Part shown: piece by piece, positions 14,520 to 15,984 of the stretch
Position numbering within the stretch: position 1 is the first letter of the stretch
Layout of the letters: each line of letters begins with the position of its first letter
From: an uncultured Slackia sp.
GTDB lineage: Bacteria; Actinomycetota; Coriobacteriia; Coriobacteriales; Eggerthellaceae
NCBI GenBank assembly: GCA_900553775.1
Contig: USEZ01000027.1
Location: forward strand, 1 to 15,984
DNA: 15,984 nt
Direction: 5' to 3'
The notes under the pieces: generated by a model
The model's input: only the letters and a program-made list of their open reading frames with translations
What the model was told of the DNA's origin: nothing
Databases searched by the model: none
Made by a program: the position numbers and the translations under genes

Positions 14520-15929
14520 TTACGACTCGCTCGCCAAACGCTCGCCCATCAGATAGCCCATGACCGACGCCATCATCAAGCCGCGCGTCCAGCCGCTCGA
14601 ATCGCCCAGGCAGTGCAAGCGCTCGATATTGGTATCGAAGCCCGCATCCATCTTCACCCGATTGCTGTAGAACTTCAGCTCGGGCGCATACAAAAGCGTC
14701 TCGCCCGCCGCGAAGCCGGGAATGGCCGAATCGACGGCGAGCATGAAGTTCATGATCGAGGTCATGGTGCGATACGGCAATGCGCTCGTGATATCGCCCG
14801 CCACCGCATCAGGAAGCGTCGGCCGCACGTTCGAGCGGTCGAGCTCGTCTTGCCAGGTGCGCTTGCCGTCGAGAATATCGCCGAAACGCTGCACGAGAAT
14901 GCGCCCCGCGCCGAGCATGTTCGCCACCGTGCCGATTTTTTTCGCGTAGGCGATGGGCTGGTCGAACGGTTCGCGGAAATTGTGCGAGCACAGGATCGCC
15001 AGGTTCGTGTTGTCCGACTTGCGCTCTTTGTAGGAATGGCCGTTGACCACCGCAAGGCCGCCGTCGTAGTTCTCCTGGCTCACGAAACCGCCGGGGTTCT
15101 GGCAGAAGGTACGCACCTTGTTGCGAAAGGGGTTGGGGTAGCCGATCAGCTTGCTTTCGTAGAGCACGTTGTTGACGCGCTCCATGATTTCGTTGCGCAT
15201 CTCCACGCGCACGCCCACGTCGACAGGGCCCGGGGCGTGCTCGACGCCGTGGTCGACGCAGAGGCGTTCGAGCCAATCGGCGCCGCGCCTGCCCGTGGCA
15301 ACCACCACGCGCTCGGCGGCAATCGCCTCCTCGCGGCCGTCGGCGCACCGGACGACGACGCCGCGGCAGATATCGCGCTCCATGACCACGTCGAGGCATT
15401 CCGTGCGAAACATCAGCTCCACCCCGCAAGCGCGCAGATGGTCCTCGATCAAAGCGTAGATTTCTTGGGCTTTTTCGGTGCCCAGGTGGCGAATGGGGCA
15501 ATCGACGAGCTTCAAGCCCGCCTGGATCGCACGGCGGCGGATGTCTTTCACCTCTTCGGGCGCCCCGACGCCCTCGATGCGGGCATCGGCCCCGAAACGC
15601 AGATACACCTGGTCGACACGTTCGATGGTACGCTGGGCGAGGTCGGCGCCGATAAGGTCGGGCAGGTCTCCGCCCACTTCGCACGACAGCGACAGCTTGC
15701 CGTCGGAAAACGCGCCCGCGCCGGAAAAGCCCGTCGTGATGCGGCATGGATCGCAGCCGACGCAGCGCCCCGTTTTCGCCTTCGGACAGAACCGTTCGCG
15801 CACGGACATGCCCTTTTCGACGATCGCGATTCTCGCGGCCGAACCCTGCTCCAAAAGCCCCAAAGCGGTGAATATCCCCGACGGTCCCGCGCCCACGATC
15901 GCGATGTCGACACTGCGGTCGAAATGCAT
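14520..15929 (-). CDS. NAD(P)/FAD-dependent oxidoreductase, COG2509-like
   Basis: 469 residues from the ATG at 15929, four bases after AAAGGAGGGG. The N-terminal FAD-binding fold reads VDIAIVGAGPSGIFTALGLLEQG (seen as GAGPSG at 13-18, with Glu38 ending beta-2). A cysteine cluster follows, C48-x7-C56-x2-C59-x2-C62, joined to GFSGAGAFSDGKLSLS, a block characteristic of uncharacterised FAD-dependent dehydrogenases of the COG2509 group. VVVATGRRGADWL (208-220) is the second conserved flavoprotein motif; LHCLGDSSGWTRGLMMASVMGYLMG near the C-terminus closes the FAD site. It has no signal peptide, so it is cytoplasmic. The substrate is unknown and the cysteines could hold a metal or Fe-S centre. It appears monocistronic here, with no functional link to the sigma operon visible. 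Confidence 0.9.
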   Translation of the reverse strand: MHFDRSVDIAIVGAGPSGIFTALGLLEQGSAARIAIVEKGMSVRERFCPKAKTGRCVGCDPCRITTGFSGAGAFSDGKLSLSCEVGGDLPDLIGADLAQRTIERVDQVYLRFGADARIEGVGAPEEVKDIRRRAIQAGLKLVDCPIRHLGTEKAQEIYALIEDHLRACGVELMFRTECLDVVMERDICRGVVVRCADGREEAIAAERVVVATGRRGADWLERLCVDHGVEHAPGPVDVGVRVEMRNEIMERVNNVLYESKLIGYPNPFRNKVRTFCQNPGGFVSQENYDGGLAVVNGHSYKERKSDNTNLAILCSHNFREPFDQPIAYAKKIGTVANMLGAGRILVQRFGDILDGKRTWQDELDRSNVRPTLPDAVAGDITSALPYRTMTSIMNFMLAVDSAIPGFAAGETLLYAPELKFYSNRVKMDAGFDTNIERLHCLGDSSGWTRGLMMASVMGYLMGERLASES

Positions 15930-15956
15930 GAAGCCCCTCCTTTTCCTTCATAGAGC

Positions 15957-15980
15957 GGCGGGGCCGGCGTCGGCCCCGCC
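15957..15980. other. Strong GC hairpin upstream of the FAD-dehydrogenase gene
   Basis: GGCGGGGCCG (15957-15966) and CGGCCCCGCC (15971-15980) form a perfect 10-bp stem around a GCGT loop, 28 bases before the start codon. No T-run follows on the minus strand. It may end a transcript converging from beyond the window, if a T-run follows on the plus strand, or lie in the leader of this gene. The window ends at 15984, so context is missing. Confidence 0.45.
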
Positions 15981-15984
15981 CGGA

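Noticed and set aside
14613..15953. Plus-strand open frame opposite the FAD dehydrogenase
   Set aside because: The minus-strand frame has complete FAD motifs and an excellent ribosome site; the plus frame has neither.

Overview
This is a high-GC window with dense genes and strong purine-rich ribosome binding sites. Its gene content resembles a gut actinobacterium of the Coriobacteriia, most likely Eggerthellaceae. That placement is an inference from three things: a Tat-exported flavocytochrome-c-like FAD protein divergent from a LysR regulator, tandem YhgE/Pip membrane proteins, and a COG2509-type flavoprotein. No rRNA, tRNA, insertion sequence or CRISPR array was seen.

Layout. (1) 1-2832: a LysR-family regulator (minus strand, C-terminus cut by the window edge) is divergent from an exported FAD-binding oxidoreductase (plus strand) that ends at a clear intrinsic terminator. 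The shared intergenic region carries a perfect 8-bp-arm inverted repeat and a 10-bp direct repeat, both candidate operators. (2) 2984-7845: two tandem, translationally coupled YhgE/Pip-family proteins (minus strand), each with an N-terminal membrane anchor, a long coiled-coil external region and an ABC-2-type membrane domain. (3) 8157-11860: a lantibiotic-immunity-like module (minus strand) in the order OmpR-type response regulator, LanF/BcrA-type ATPase, permease, histidine kinase. The regulator has its own promoter. A direct repeat with 11-nt period overlaps the -35 region of the ATPase promoter and is a candidate response-regulator site. (4) 11993-14137: a compact operon (minus strand) encoding a secreted Cys-rich protein with five Asp-rich DxDxDG repeats, a GTG-initiated ECF sigma factor, and an RsgI-like transmembrane anti-sigma factor. 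The anti-sigma factor carries the Asn-Pro motif of self-cleaving RsgI domains and a Gly/Gln repeat tail. (5) 14520-15929: a COG2509-like FAD-dependent dehydrogenase (minus strand) with a four-cysteine cluster.

How the genes may work together. Regions 3 and 4 look like a cell-envelope stress and antimicrobial-peptide defence island. An extracytoplasmic cue would be read by the RsgI-like protein, which would release the ECF sigma factor. The neighbouring two-component system would drive a peptide-exporting ABC transporter. No lantibiotic precursor or modification enzyme is present, so the ABC module looks like resistance rather than self-immunity. The least explained unit is the secreted Asp/Cys-repeat protein co-transcribed with the sigma/anti-sigma pair; it could be the output, or a calcium- or redox-responsive input. 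Region 1 is probably an independent respiratory-reductase locus.
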